DNA of 64,000 nucleotides from contig NZ_AZUR01000001.1 in NCBI RefSeq assembly GCF_000527175.1, positions 3,014,501 through 3,078,500 on the forward strand. The letters are read 5' to 3'. Origin of the DNA: Pseudogulbenkiania sp. MAI-1. Its GTDB lineage: Bacteria; Pseudomonadota; Gammaproteobacteria; Burkholderiales; Chromobacteriaceae. The notes under the pieces are model-generated. The model saw only the letters and a program-made list of their open reading frames with translations. It did not search any database and had not been told where the DNA came from. Made by a program: the position numbers and the translations under genes. Each line of letters opens with the position of its first letter. The first letter of the stretch is position 1. Of the stretch, positions 7,822-17,741 are shown one piece after another.

Positions 7822-9288
7822 TCAGCTGGAGCAGCTGACGCTGATCTCTTCCGCCCACTCCGGCGGGAAGCCGGCGTAGGACTCGAACTCGGGCTGCTCG
7901 TCGAACGGCTTTTCCAGACAGCGGCTCAAGCGTTCGATCTCGCTGTAATCGCGCTCGTCACGCGCCTTGGCGATCGCCACCTCGGCCAGGTAGTTGCGCA
8001 GGACGTACTTGGGGTTGACGCGGTTCATGCGCAAGGCCCGCTCCGCGTCGACGCTGCCTTCCCACGCCAGCCGCTCGCGGTAGCGCGCGGCCCAGGCGTC
8101 GAACTGCTCGCGCTCGACGAACAGGTCGCGGATCGGGGCATTGAGCGCGTCGTCCTGACGGAATCCGGCCAGCCGGCGGAAGAAGATAGTGAAGTCGGTG
8201 CGGTGGGCGTGCAGCGTCAGGAACAGGCTGTTGATCAGGTCGTCGTCATCGTCGCGCTCGGCGGCGAGGCCGAGCTTGGCGCGCAGCCGCATCAGATGAG
8301 CCGCCTCGAAGGTATCGCGGTAGGTGCGCAGCACGGCCACCAGCTCCTCCTCGCTCACCAGCGGCAGCAAGGCCGAGGCCAGGCAGTGCAGGTTCCACAG
8401 CCCGATCTGCGGCTGCTGGTTGTAGGCGTAGCGGCCGGCGTGGTCGGAGTGGTTGCAGATGTGCGCGGCATTGAAGCCGTCGATGAAGCCGAACGGGCCG
8501 TAGTCGATGGTCAGGCCGAGGATGGACATATTGTCCGAGTTCATCACGCCGTGGCAGAAACCCACCGCCTGCCACTGCGCGATCAGCTCGGCGGTGCGCC
8601 GCGTCACCTCGCTGAACAGCGCGAGGTAGGGATTGGCCGCCTCCTGGCAGGCCGGGTAGTGGTGGCGGATGACATAGTCCGCCAGCACGCGGATCTCGTC
8701 GTGCTGGCCGCGGTGATAGAACACCTCGAAGCTGCCGAAGCGCAGGAAGCTCTCCGCCACCCGCGTCACCACCGCCGCCGTTTCCACCGTCTCGCGGTAC
8801 ACCGGCGCGTCCGAGCCCATGATCGCCAGCGCTCGCGTGGTGGGGATGCCGAGGTGGTGCATCGCCTCGGAACAAAGGAACTCGCGGATGCTGGAGCGCA
8901 GCACCGCCCGGCCGTCGCCCATGCGCGAGAACGGCGTCAATCCGGCGCCCTTGATCTGCCACTCCATCCGCCGGCCGTCCTGCGCCACGGTGTCGCCCAG
9001 CAGCAAGGCGCGGCCGTCGCCCAGCTGCGGCACGTAGACGCCAAACTGATGGCCGGAATAAATCGCCGCCACCGGCTTCAGGTCGGGACGCAGCGCCGAA
9101 CCGCTCAGCACGCCGATGGCATCGGCGCCGAGCAGCGAATCGCCGGCCACGCCGAGCTCCGCGGCCAGCGGCCGGCTGACGGCGACCGGGTAGGGATCGG
9201 GCAAGGGGGTGGGATCGACCCGACGATAGAACGCCGGGGGAAGCGACTGGAAACGCTGGCCGAAGCCGAGGGAGGAAAAGGTGTTCAT
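7822..9288 (-). CDS. selO: SelO family protein AMPylase (YdiU/UPF0061)
   Basis: A pseudokinase-fold protein adenylyltransferase of 488 aa that transfers AMP to Ser/Thr/Tyr of target proteins; known members respond to oxidative stress. Signature blocks are YSGHQFGVYVPQLGDGRA, KGAGLTPFSRMGDGRAVLRSSIREFL and GVMNSDNMSILGLTIDYGPFGFID, the last holding the metal-binding Asn/Asp. The protein ends SCSS, and this Cys occupies the position of selenocysteine in vertebrate SelO. I chose the ATG at 9288 (MNTFSSLGFGQRF); an in-frame ATG at 9357 would add 23 residues that do not look like the family. Confidence 0.92.
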   Translation of the reverse strand: MNTFSSLGFGQRFQSLPPAFYRRVDPTPLPDPYPVAVSRPLAAELGVAGDSLLGADAIGVLSGSALRPDLKPVAAIYSGHQFGVYVPQLGDGRALLLGDTVAQDGRRMEWQIKGAGLTPFSRMGDGRAVLRSSIREFLCSEAMHHLGIPTTRALAIMGSDAPVYRETVETAAVVTRVAESFLRFGSFEVFYHRGQHDEIRVLADYVIRHHYPACQEAANPYLALFSEVTRRTAELIAQWQAVGFCHGVMNSDNMSILGLTIDYGPFGFIDGFNAAHICNHSDHAGRYAYNQQPQIGLWNLHCLASALLPLVSEEELVAVLRTYRDTFEAAHLMRLRAKLGLAAERDDDDDLINSLFLTLHAHRTDFTIFFRRLAGFRQDDALNAPIRDLFVEREQFDAWAARYRERLAWEGSVDAERALRMNRVNPKYVLRNYLAEVAIAKARDERDYSEIERLSRCLEKPFDEQPEFESYAGFPPEWAEEISVSCSS

Positions 9289-9385
9289 GCCCCATTCTAA
9301 ACGGCGGGACCGGACATAAACACCTGACACGCAAGAGGGTTTTTGGTTGACCGGCAACCAAGCATGGCGGGATACAAAAATTCGC

Positions 9386-9847
9386 CTAGCGCTGTTTCCA
9401 GACGTGCCGCATATCGCGCGCGGCCTTCACCGTCGCCGAGGAAAAGCTGGTCGAAGCGAAATGGCCGACCTGGCGCGAGGCCTTGGACAGCGCCCCGTAC
9501 GAGGCATCGCCCAGCTGCAGCGCCTGGCGCAGCACGGCGATGGAAGGGTGCAGGCTCTCATGCTCCAGCTTGTCCAGCATGGCGCGGTTGAGCGCGGCGA
9601 CCCATTTTTCGGTCACCTGCATCAGCCGGTGCTGCGAGTCGAGCGGCACCTGACTCAACGTCACCCCGGCCAGCAAGGTGCCATCCAGCCGATGCTGGAG
9701 TTCGTTTTCCGCCAGCGGGTAACCGGGCCGCATCGCCGCCGACCAGCTCTGATAGAGCTCGCGCTGTGCTTCCAGCCAACGCTGCTGGTTAGCTTCCAGG
9801 GCCTTGAGATAGGCGGCCAACGTGCCGGCCATCAGCTGATAGGACAT
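9386..9847 (-). CDS. Phasin-like protein
   Basis: 153 aa and mostly helical and amphipathic (AAYLKALEANQQRWLEAQREL..., LMQVTEKWVAALNRAMLDKL), without signal peptide or membrane segments. This pattern and length fit phasin-type proteins that coat polyhydroxyalkanoate granules, but the match is by composition and general layout only. The start at 9847 has a GGGAGG ribosome site. The neighbouring upstream gene encodes a LysR regulator on the same strand, 22 bases away. A general stress or structural helical protein is the alternative. Confidence 0.5.
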   Translation of the reverse strand: MSYQLMAGTLAAYLKALEANQQRWLEAQRELYQSWSAAMRPGYPLAENELQHRLDGTLLAGVTLSQVPLDSQHRLMQVTEKWVAALNRAMLDKLEHESLHPSIAVLRQALQLGDASYGALSKASRQVGHFASTSFSSATVKAARDMRHVWKQR

Positions 9848-9869
9848 GCCACGCCTCCCTGTTGGGAAA

Positions 9870-10766
9870 TCAATGCGGGGATGACGGCCCGAGCTGCCAG
9901 ACCGCCGCCAGTTCTTCCAGCAACACTTCAAGAATCAGATCCCCGACGCGGTCGGACGGGTAGACGAACTGCAGCTCAGCCAGTTTGCAGATGCCCGGCA
10001 CGATGGTGACCAGTCCCTTGTCGGCGGCCACCTGAGCCTCTTCGGCACGCGCCAGCGCGAGCCCCACGCCGGAACAGACCATGTCGAGGATAGTGTTCAC
10101 GTGGTCGCATTCGGCGACCTTCTTCGGCGAAATGTTCAGATCCCGCCACAATTCGGAGGTAATCTTGCAGAGGCTGGAGAACTGCGAAATACCGACCCAG
10201 GGCAGTTTGCCCAGTTCCTTGGGCACGGTGATGTCGACCCGGTTCTCCCACCCTTTGGGCATCACGATGACGAAGGGCAATTCGGCCAGCAATACGGTGT
10301 TGACGTTGACGTAGGGGTTCTTGCCCAGATAGAAACCCGCATCCAGCTCCTTCTTGCGCACCAGATTGAGAATGCCGCCGGTCACCCCATGCTGCAGGCG
10401 CAGATCGAGCAGCGGGTATTTCTCGGTCAGGCGTGCCACCCATGGCCCCAGCCGCAGGATTTCCGGCGTCAGCGACACACCGATCAGCGCCTTGCCGGCG
10501 AGTTGCCCCTTGAGATGGCGGGCGTGGTTGAGGATATCCTTGGCCGACTCAAGAATCGACTGGGCGCGCGGCAACAGTTCCTGCCCCGCCCGGGTCAGCA
10601 TCACGCCGCCGGTGGTGCGCTCGAACAACGGCATCCCCACCTCTTCCTCCAGCGCCTTGATCTGCGCCGTCACCGCCGGCTGGGACAGGTGCAGCAACTC
10701 CGCGGCCTGCGTCAGGTGTCCCTGCTGGGCGACCGTGACAAAGGTACGCAACTGATAGATTTCCAT
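9870..10766 (-). CDS. LysR-family transcriptional regulator
   Basis: 298 aa. The N-terminal winged HTH is clear: MEIYQLRTFVTVAQQGHLTQ, then AAELLHLSQPAVTAQIKALE, followed by the LysR linker helix. Residues about 90-290 form the periplasmic-binding-like effector domain (ALIGVSLTPEILRLGPW..., GVGLALARAEEAQVAAD). It sits upstream of the phasin-like gene on the same strand, which differs from the usual divergent LysR layout. Its natural target cannot be read off. The effector is unknown. Confidence 0.85.
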   Translation of the reverse strand: MEIYQLRTFVTVAQQGHLTQAAELLHLSQPAVTAQIKALEEEVGMPLFERTTGGVMLTRAGQELLPRAQSILESAKDILNHARHLKGQLAGKALIGVSLTPEILRLGPWVARLTEKYPLLDLRLQHGVTGGILNLVRKKELDAGFYLGKNPYVNVNTVLLAELPFVIVMPKGWENRVDITVPKELGKLPWVGISQFSSLCKITSELWRDLNISPKKVAECDHVNTILDMVCSGVGLALARAEEAQVAADKGLVTIVPGICKLAELQFVYPSDRVGDLILEVLLEELAAVWQLGPSSPH

Positions 10767-10867
10767 GTGGTTTCTCGTTCGGCAAGCTCCGGATCATCTG
10801 TATTTTTTCTGTGGTCCCGACCCGGCGGGGAGCCTATTGTTGATCCATCGGGCAATGCGAGACAAGT

Positions 10868-11144
10868 CCCTAGGGCGTGTTCACAGTCGTTTTATCCGCT
10901 GCGCTGGCAGGGCAAAGGGTCAGCTGCCAGGCGGAAGGTGCAGGCCTTGGTGGTTCCAAGGCCAAGCCTGACAACACCGCAGATGGCCGTTTGTCGTGCC
11001 AGCCCTACGGGGCCGGACGTTGCCGGCGCATCGCGGCATTGCTCATCCCTGGCAGTGAATGACACTGCGGCGGGACTCGCGCTTTGCGCTGCATCCGGCA
11101 ACGTTCGGCCGCAGCGATAAAGCGACTGTGAACACGCCCTAGGG
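10868..11144. mobile_element. MITE-like element with long terminal inverted repeats, 277 bp
   Basis: The ends are perfect inverted copies over 22 bases beginning CCCTAGGGCGTGTTCACAG (left 10868, right ending 11144). Similarity continues imperfectly for about 15 more bases (TTTATCCGCTGCG against CTTTATCGCTGCG). CTAG at each edge could be the target. The interior has no credible transposase frame. This fits a non-autonomous element mobilised in trans, possibly by an IS5-type transposase given the CTAG and GGGCGTGTTCACAG ends. It lies between the LysR gene and the acetate operon. Confidence 0.65.
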
Positions 11145-11253
11145 CATCCGCGCAACACCGGGAAGGCCCTGATGCTAGCATGGGTTAACGTCATGACAGC
11201 CCTCTCCATTGCCTTGTTTTCAATGGCTTTTTCCCCTGTCCATCGCTCCAACG

Positions 11254-11394
11254 AATTTCCCCTATCAAAAAAAACGATGACAGTCTCCCTCATGGGCGAA
11301 CCAAGCATTTGCTTCACTCTAACACTTTGTTTCCATTACATTTTTGCGCCGCAACATCTGCGCGGCAAATTTTCACTATCAGAAAAAGCGATTA
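11254..11394 (+). promoter_or_regulatory. Directly repeated operator candidate upstream of yjcH-actP-acs
   Basis: CTATCAAAAAAAACGATGA (11262-11280) recurs as CTATCAGAAAAAGCGATTA (11376-11394), 16 of 19 identical. The similarity extends 8 bases upstream (AATTTCCC against AATTTTCA). The copies are 114 bp apart, close to eleven helical turns, which would place two bound proteins on the same DNA face. The second copy ends about 70 bases before the yjcH start. The binding protein is unknown. Confidence 0.4.
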
Positions 11395-11463
11395 GCCGCC
11401 CCCTGTGGCGCCCCGTAAGGTTGCAACAGCGGTCAACGGATCGCCATCACAAAGGAGGATGCA

Positions 11464-11775
11464 ATGAACGAAGATGTTCTGAAGCGCGTGCAATCCAACC
11501 CGAAGTTTCTAGAGCTTGTTCACAAGAAGACGAGCCTGGGTTGGACGCTGAGCGCAGTCATGCTGGTGATCTACTACGGTTTCATACTGTTGCTGGCGTT
11601 TGCCCCCGGCGTGCTGGGCACGCCGCTGGGTGAAGGCAGCATCACCACGGTGGGCATTCCGGTCGGCGTATTGATCATCGTGTCGGCGTTCGTGCTGACC
11701 GGGATCTACGTGCGCAAGGCCAACACCGAGTTCGACCAGTTGAACCAGGAAATCGTTGAGGAGGCAAAACAATGA
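11464..11775 (+). CDS. yjcH: DUF485 membrane protein YjcH
   Basis: 103 aa with two hydrophobic helices (about 27-50 and 63-85) separated by a short polar loop, the DUF485 arrangement. It follows a strong AAAGGAGG ribosome site. Its last four bases (ATGA) overlap the start of actP, so the two are translationally coupled. The gene accompanies acetate permease in many proteobacteria; its exact role in uptake is not settled. Confidence 0.88.
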   Translation: MNEDVLKRVQSNPKFLELVHKKTSLGWTLSAVMLVIYYGFILLLAFAPGVLGTPLGEGSITTVGIPVGVLIIVSAFVLTGIYVRKANTEFDQLNQEIVEEAKQ

Positions 11776-13451
11776 AAAAAAGCCTAACCGCACTGGCCCT
11801 GGCCGGTCTGTCACTGACCCCGGCACTGGCGTTCGCCGCCGGTGCCTTCGAGGGCGACGTGCAGAAACAGGCCACCAACTGGCCTGCCATCATCATGTTC
11901 TTCATCTTCGTCGCCTTCACCATGGGGATCACCTACTGGGCCGCGCGACGCACCCGTTCCGCCAGCGATTTCTATACCGCCGGCGGCGGCATCACCGGCT
12001 TCCAGAACGGTCTGGCCATCGCCGGCGACTACATGTCGGCCGCCTCCTTCCTCGGTATTTCCGCCATGGTGTTCGACAAGGGCTTCGACGGCCTGATCTA
12101 CTCGATCGGCTTTCTGGTCGGCTGGCCGGTGATCCTGTTCCTGGTGGCCGAACGGCTGCGCAACCTGGGCAAGTTCACCTTCGCCGACGTCGCCTCCTAC
12201 CGCCTGCAGCAGACCCCGGTGCGCAGCTTCGCCGCCACCGGGACGCTGGTGGTGGTGGCGCTGTACCTGATCGCGCAGATGGTCGGCGCCGGCAAGCTGA
12301 TCCAGCTCCTGTTCGGCATGAGCTACACCTCCGCGGTGATCCTGGTCGGCGTGCTGATGGTGCTGTACGTGACCTTCGGCGGCATGCTGGCTACCACCTG
12401 GGTGCAGATCATCAAGGCCATCATCCTGCTGGCTGGTGCCTCGTTCATGGCCTTCATGGTGCTGGCCTCGGTCGGCTTCAGCCCGGAAGCGCTGTTCCAG
12501 AAAGCCACTGAAGTGCACGCCAAGGGCGTCGCCATCATGTCCCCGGGCAAGGCCGATCCGATCGACTCGATCTCGCTGGGTCTCGCCCTGATGTTCGGTA
12601 CCGCCGGTCTGCCGCACATCCTGATGCGCTTCTTCACCGTGTCCGACGCCAGGGAAGCCCGCAAGTCGGTGTTCTTCGCCACCGGCTTCATCGGCTACTT
12701 CTACATCCTGACCTTCATCATCGGCTTCGGCGCCATCATGCTGGTGCTCAACCAGCCGGGGATGATGGAAACCATCGTCAAGAACGGTAAGGAAGTGACC
12801 CAGCTGGTGGGCGGCTCCAACATGGCGGCGATCCACCTGTCCAAGGCAGTGGGCGGCGACCTGTTCCTCGGCTTCATCTCCGCCGTGGCCTTCGCCACCA
12901 TCCTGGCGGTGGTAGCCGGCCTCGCCCTGTCCGGCGCCTCGGCCGTGTCGCACGACCTGTACGCCTCGGTGTTCAAGAAGGGCAAGGCCAACGAAGCCGA
13001 CGAGATCCGCGTCTCCAAGATCACCACCGTGATCCTGGGCGTGGTGTCCATCGTGCTGGGCCTGCTGTTCGAGAAGCAGAACATCGCCTTCATGGTCGGC
13101 CTGGCATTCTCGATCGCCGCCTCGGCCAACTTCCCGATCCTGTTCCTGTCGATGTTCTGGAAAGGTCTGACCACCCGCGGCGCGGTGATCGGCGGCTTCA
13201 TCGGCCTGATCTCGGCGGTGGTGCTGATCGTGCTCGGCCCGGCGGTATGGGTCGACGTGATGAAGAACGAAGCAGCGATCTTCCCGTACAAGAACCCGGC
13301 GCTGTTCTCGATGACCCTGGCCTTCGCCTTCACCTGGCTGTTCTCGGTGCTGGATAGCTCCAAACAGGCCAGCGACGAGAAAGCCCAATTCGACGCCCAG
13401 TACGTCCGTGCCATGACCGGCATCGGCGCCAGCGGCGCGTCCAAGCATTAA
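11772..13451 (+). CDS. actP: Cation/acetate symporter ActP
   Basis: 559 aa. A sodium:solute symporter that imports acetate and other short carboxylates across the inner membrane. An N-terminal signal-like segment (MKKSLTALALAGLSLTPALAFA) precedes about 13 membrane helices. Family hallmarks include GDYMSAASFLGISAMVF, GFLVGWPVILFLVAERLRNLG and GLALSGASAVSHDLYASV. It lies between yjcH and acs, so uptake and activation of acetate are encoded together. This also suits a genome that makes acetyl units from sulfoacetaldehyde elsewhere in the window. Confidence 0.95.
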   Translation: MKKSLTALALAGLSLTPALAFAAGAFEGDVQKQATNWPAIIMFFIFVAFTMGITYWAARRTRSASDFYTAGGGITGFQNGLAIAGDYMSAASFLGISAMVFDKGFDGLIYSIGFLVGWPVILFLVAERLRNLGKFTFADVASYRLQQTPVRSFAATGTLVVVALYLIAQMVGAGKLIQLLFGMSYTSAVILVGVLMVLYVTFGGMLATTWVQIIKAIILLAGASFMAFMVLASVGFSPEALFQKATEVHAKGVAIMSPGKADPIDSISLGLALMFGTAGLPHILMRFFTVSDAREARKSVFFATGFIGYFYILTFIIGFGAIMLVLNQPGMMETIVKNGKEVTQLVGGSNMAAIHLSKAVGGDLFLGFISAVAFATILAVVAGLALSGASAVSHDLYASVFKKGKANEADEIRVSKITTVILGVVSIVLGLLFEKQNIAFMVGLAFSIAASANFPILFLSMFWKGLTTRGAVIGGFIGLISAVVLIVLGPAVWVDVMKNEAAIFPYKNPALFSMTLAFAFTWLFSVLDSSKQASDEKAQFDAQYVRAMTGIGASGASKH

Positions 13452-13516
13452 TCTGCAACTCAGAGCCCGCCGCACCCCCCGGGGTGCGGCACCGGGCCCG
13501 CTACAAGGAGAATACA

Positions 13517-15484
<1,968 letters not shown>

Positions 15485-15533
15485 TACCGACTACCTGTTC
15501 CTGATGTATCTGTCTGTGTGTAACAGGACTTTG

Positions 15534-15560
15534 GCCCGGCGCAAGCCGGGCTCTTTTTTT
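15534..15560 (+). terminator. Rho-independent terminator of yjcH-actP-acs
   Basis: Stem GCCCGGC with loop GCAA and GCCGGGC, followed at once by TC and a run of seven T. It lies 50 bases after the acs stop. Confidence 0.9.
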
Positions 15561-15675
15561 GTGCCGGGCACGCGCGTCCATGGGAAGCGGGCTAGTCACC
15601 CGTGCGTAGGATTGCATTCCCCGAAAAACGCGCCATAGTGTCGGTGACGCCAACGCTTTTGTATGGGAGGCGGAC

Positions 15676-16392
15676 GTGTATCGACATTGGCTGGCAGCCG
15701 TTGCGCTGTGCTTCCCGTTGGGGGTGGCGGGTGAAGTGCTGACCCTGACCACGGAAGAAGCCCCGCCTTTCAACATGGTGGACTCGCGCACAGGCGTCAT
15801 ATCCGGCATCGCCACCGACAAGGTGCGCGAACTGATGCGGCGCGCGGGCGAGACCCATACCCTCGCCGCCTACCCTTGGTCGCGTGCCTACCTGATGGCG
15901 CAGCAGGACAAGGACACTTGCGTCTTCTCCACCACCCGCACCCCGGAACGCGAGAACCGCTTCCAATGGGTGGGGCCGCTGGTACGGAACGACTGGGTGG
16001 TCTTCGCCCGCGCCGACGATACGCGCCGCCCGAAAACCCTGGAAGAACTGCGTCCATACGTACTCGGCGGCTATCGCGACGATGCCGTCGGGGTGTTTCT
16101 CAAGGCACGCGGCTTTACCGTGGATTTCACCAGCTACGATGCGCAGAACGTGCAGAAGCTGATGCTCAAGCGCATCGATTTCTGGGCCACCGGCGAGCCG
16201 AGCGGCCAATACCTGATTCGGCAAAACGGCTACCGCGGGCAGATCGTCCCGCTGTTCACCTTCCACCATACCGAGCTCTACCTGGCCTGCAACCCGGCTA
16301 TCGATGGGCAACGGATCGAGCGCCTGAACCGTCTGCTGCAGGTGATGAATCAGGATGGTTCCAGCGCCGCCATCGAACGGCGCTATCAATAA
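15676..16392 (+). CDS. Periplasmic substrate-binding protein, family 3
   Basis: 238 aa from a GTG start preceded by GGGAGG. A short signal peptide (to about VAGE, residue 20) is followed by the bilobed SBP_bac_3 fold: LTLTTEEAPPFNM, GIATDKVRELMRRAG, YPWSRAYLMAQQDKDTCVFS, WVGPLVRNDWVVF. No ABC permease or ATPase is nearby, so it may be a stand-alone sensor or binding protein; amino-acid-like ligands are usual. A second protein of this type is encoded at 45803-46588. Confidence 0.75.
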   Translation: MYRHWLAAVALCFPLGVAGEVLTLTTEEAPPFNMVDSRTGVISGIATDKVRELMRRAGETHTLAAYPWSRAYLMAQQDKDTCVFSTTRTPERENRFQWVGPLVRNDWVVFARADDTRRPKTLEELRPYVLGGYRDDAVGVFLKARGFTVDFTSYDAQNVQKLMLKRIDFWATGEPSGQYLIRQNGYRGQIVPLFTFHHTELYLACNPAIDGQRIERLNRLLQVMNQDGSSAAIERRYQ

Positions 16393-16495
16393 GCAGCCGG
16401 CTCTACCTCCGCCGGCCTATGGGATTAAGGAAGAGCATCAAGACAGCCGCCGCGATGCCGTGCCGATATCTCAGCCCGCTACCCGACGCCTCGTC

Positions 16496-17584
16496 TCACG
16501 CCCCGCGCGTCGCCAAACGCCTGGGAGCGGCCCGGCGCTGCTTCCACTCGCGCGCGGCCCACTGGTACACGCCGGACACCCCCAGCATGGCCAGCACCAG
16601 GCCGGTCACCAGCATCAGCACGCGGTGCAGCAGGCCGCCGACCGAACCGATATGGAAAGCGTACACCCAGGTGGTCAGGCGGATGCCCGGCTCGGCCTTA
16701 TCGACCGGGCGCACCTTCAGCACCTCACCTCGGTAGGGGTCGACCTCGACCATGCTGCGGCCGTTGGGCTGGATCTCGCCCGGCAGGCGCTTACGCAGCA
16801 GCACCGGCTTGTCGGCCTTGGCGTCGACGCGAATATCCACTAGCCGGCCGCCGGGCAGCGCCGCGTCGCCCTTGGCCACCAGCAGGTCCAGCGGCAGCCG
16901 GGTGTCTCCCGGTACGACCTTGACGCCCTTATCCGGCTTGGCGCCGTAGAGCGCGTTGATCCAGCCGTTGACCGGCTTGGAGAACACCAGTAGCACGCCG
17001 GTCAGCGCGCTGATCAACAGCACCACCGACAAGGCCGCGCCGGCGACGCGGTGCAGGTCGCTCACCAGGATGCGCATCCCCTTGTCGGTGCGCACGCGCC
17101 ACGCCCGCTTCCAGTCCTTGGGCCACCAGTAGATCAGGCCGCTGATCGCCATCAGCAACAGGCCGATGCCGATAACGCCGACCAGCGTTTCGCCGGCATC
17201 GTCCATCAGCAGCGCTTCGTGCAACTCCCGCAGCCAGTTGAACAGGCCTTCGTCTGGCGCGCGGTCGCTCACCACCTCGGCCGTCACCGGGTCGAGCCAC
17301 AGCAACCGCTCTTCGCCGGCGCCGCGGATGCGCGCCTGCACCGGCTCGGCCAAGGTCTCGCCGAAACGCAGGTTGACGCTACCGCCCGGATGACGCTCCG
17401 TTGCGGCCTGGTACAGCGCCTGGTAACCGGCAAACGGCCCGCTCACCGCCGCCGGCCGCTCGCCGCTCGCCGTCGACAGCTCTTTCTTGAACACCAGCAG
17501 GCCGCCGCTCAGGCCCAGTATCAGCACGCCCAACGCACAGGCGAGCCCCAGGTAGCGGTGCAGCAGGATGATCCATCGTTTCAT
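16496..17584 (-). CDS. PepSY-associated membrane protein, iron-uptake linked
   Basis: 362 aa with four main hydrophobic helices (near 10-30, 140-165, 190-215 and 330-350) and PepSY-type extracytoplasmic regions. MKRWIILLHRYLGLACALGVLILGLSG is typical of the family, so I start at 17584 rather than at the in-frame ATG 51 bases upstream. The gene is divergent from a TonB-dependent siderophore receptor with a Fur-like box between them. Members of this family are often iron-regulated and thought to help reduce or release siderophore iron at the inner membrane; the function here is inferred from context. Confidence 0.8.
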   Translation of the reverse strand: MKRWIILLHRYLGLACALGVLILGLSGGLLVFKKELSTASGERPAAVSGPFAGYQALYQAATERHPGGSVNLRFGETLAEPVQARIRGAGEERLLWLDPVTAEVVSDRAPDEGLFNWLRELHEALLMDDAGETLVGVIGIGLLLMAISGLIYWWPKDWKRAWRVRTDKGMRILVSDLHRVAGAALSVVLLISALTGVLLVFSKPVNGWINALYGAKPDKGVKVVPGDTRLPLDLLVAKGDAALPGGRLVDIRVDAKADKPVLLRKRLPGEIQPNGRSMVEVDPYRGEVLKVRPVDKAEPGIRLTTWVYAFHIGSVGGLLHRVLMLVTGLVLAMLGVSGVYQWAAREWKQRRAAPRRLATRGA

Positions 17585-17647
17585 GATTGTCCTTGTCGTG
17601 CCCGGCAGCAGGCCAGGCCTATTGGCTTGATGCAAGACAACAATTAT

Positions 17648-17666
17648 AATGAGAATCTTTCTCGTT
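17648..17666. promoter_or_regulatory. Fur box between PepSY gene and TonB receptor
   Basis: AATGAGAATCTTTCTCGTT is an 8-3-8 inverted repeat with one mismatch and resembles the Fur consensus built from GATAAT/ATTATC-type hexamers. It lies 76 bases before the receptor start and 64 bases from the PepSY start, so it could repress both. Confidence 0.6.
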
Positions 17667-17741
17667 ACCTAGCAAAAAACGACCAGTTCCCTCATAAAAA
17701 GCGGCTATCACACTCCCTCCGCACTTATAACGATCACCAAA

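Noticed and set aside
7753..9300. Long plus-strand open frame of about 515 codons
   Set aside because: Antisense shadow of selO caused by high GC; no family-like content.
11409..11430. TGGC...TTGC resembling a sigma-54 promoter upstream of yjcH
   Set aside because: The GG to GC spacing is 14 bases instead of 10.
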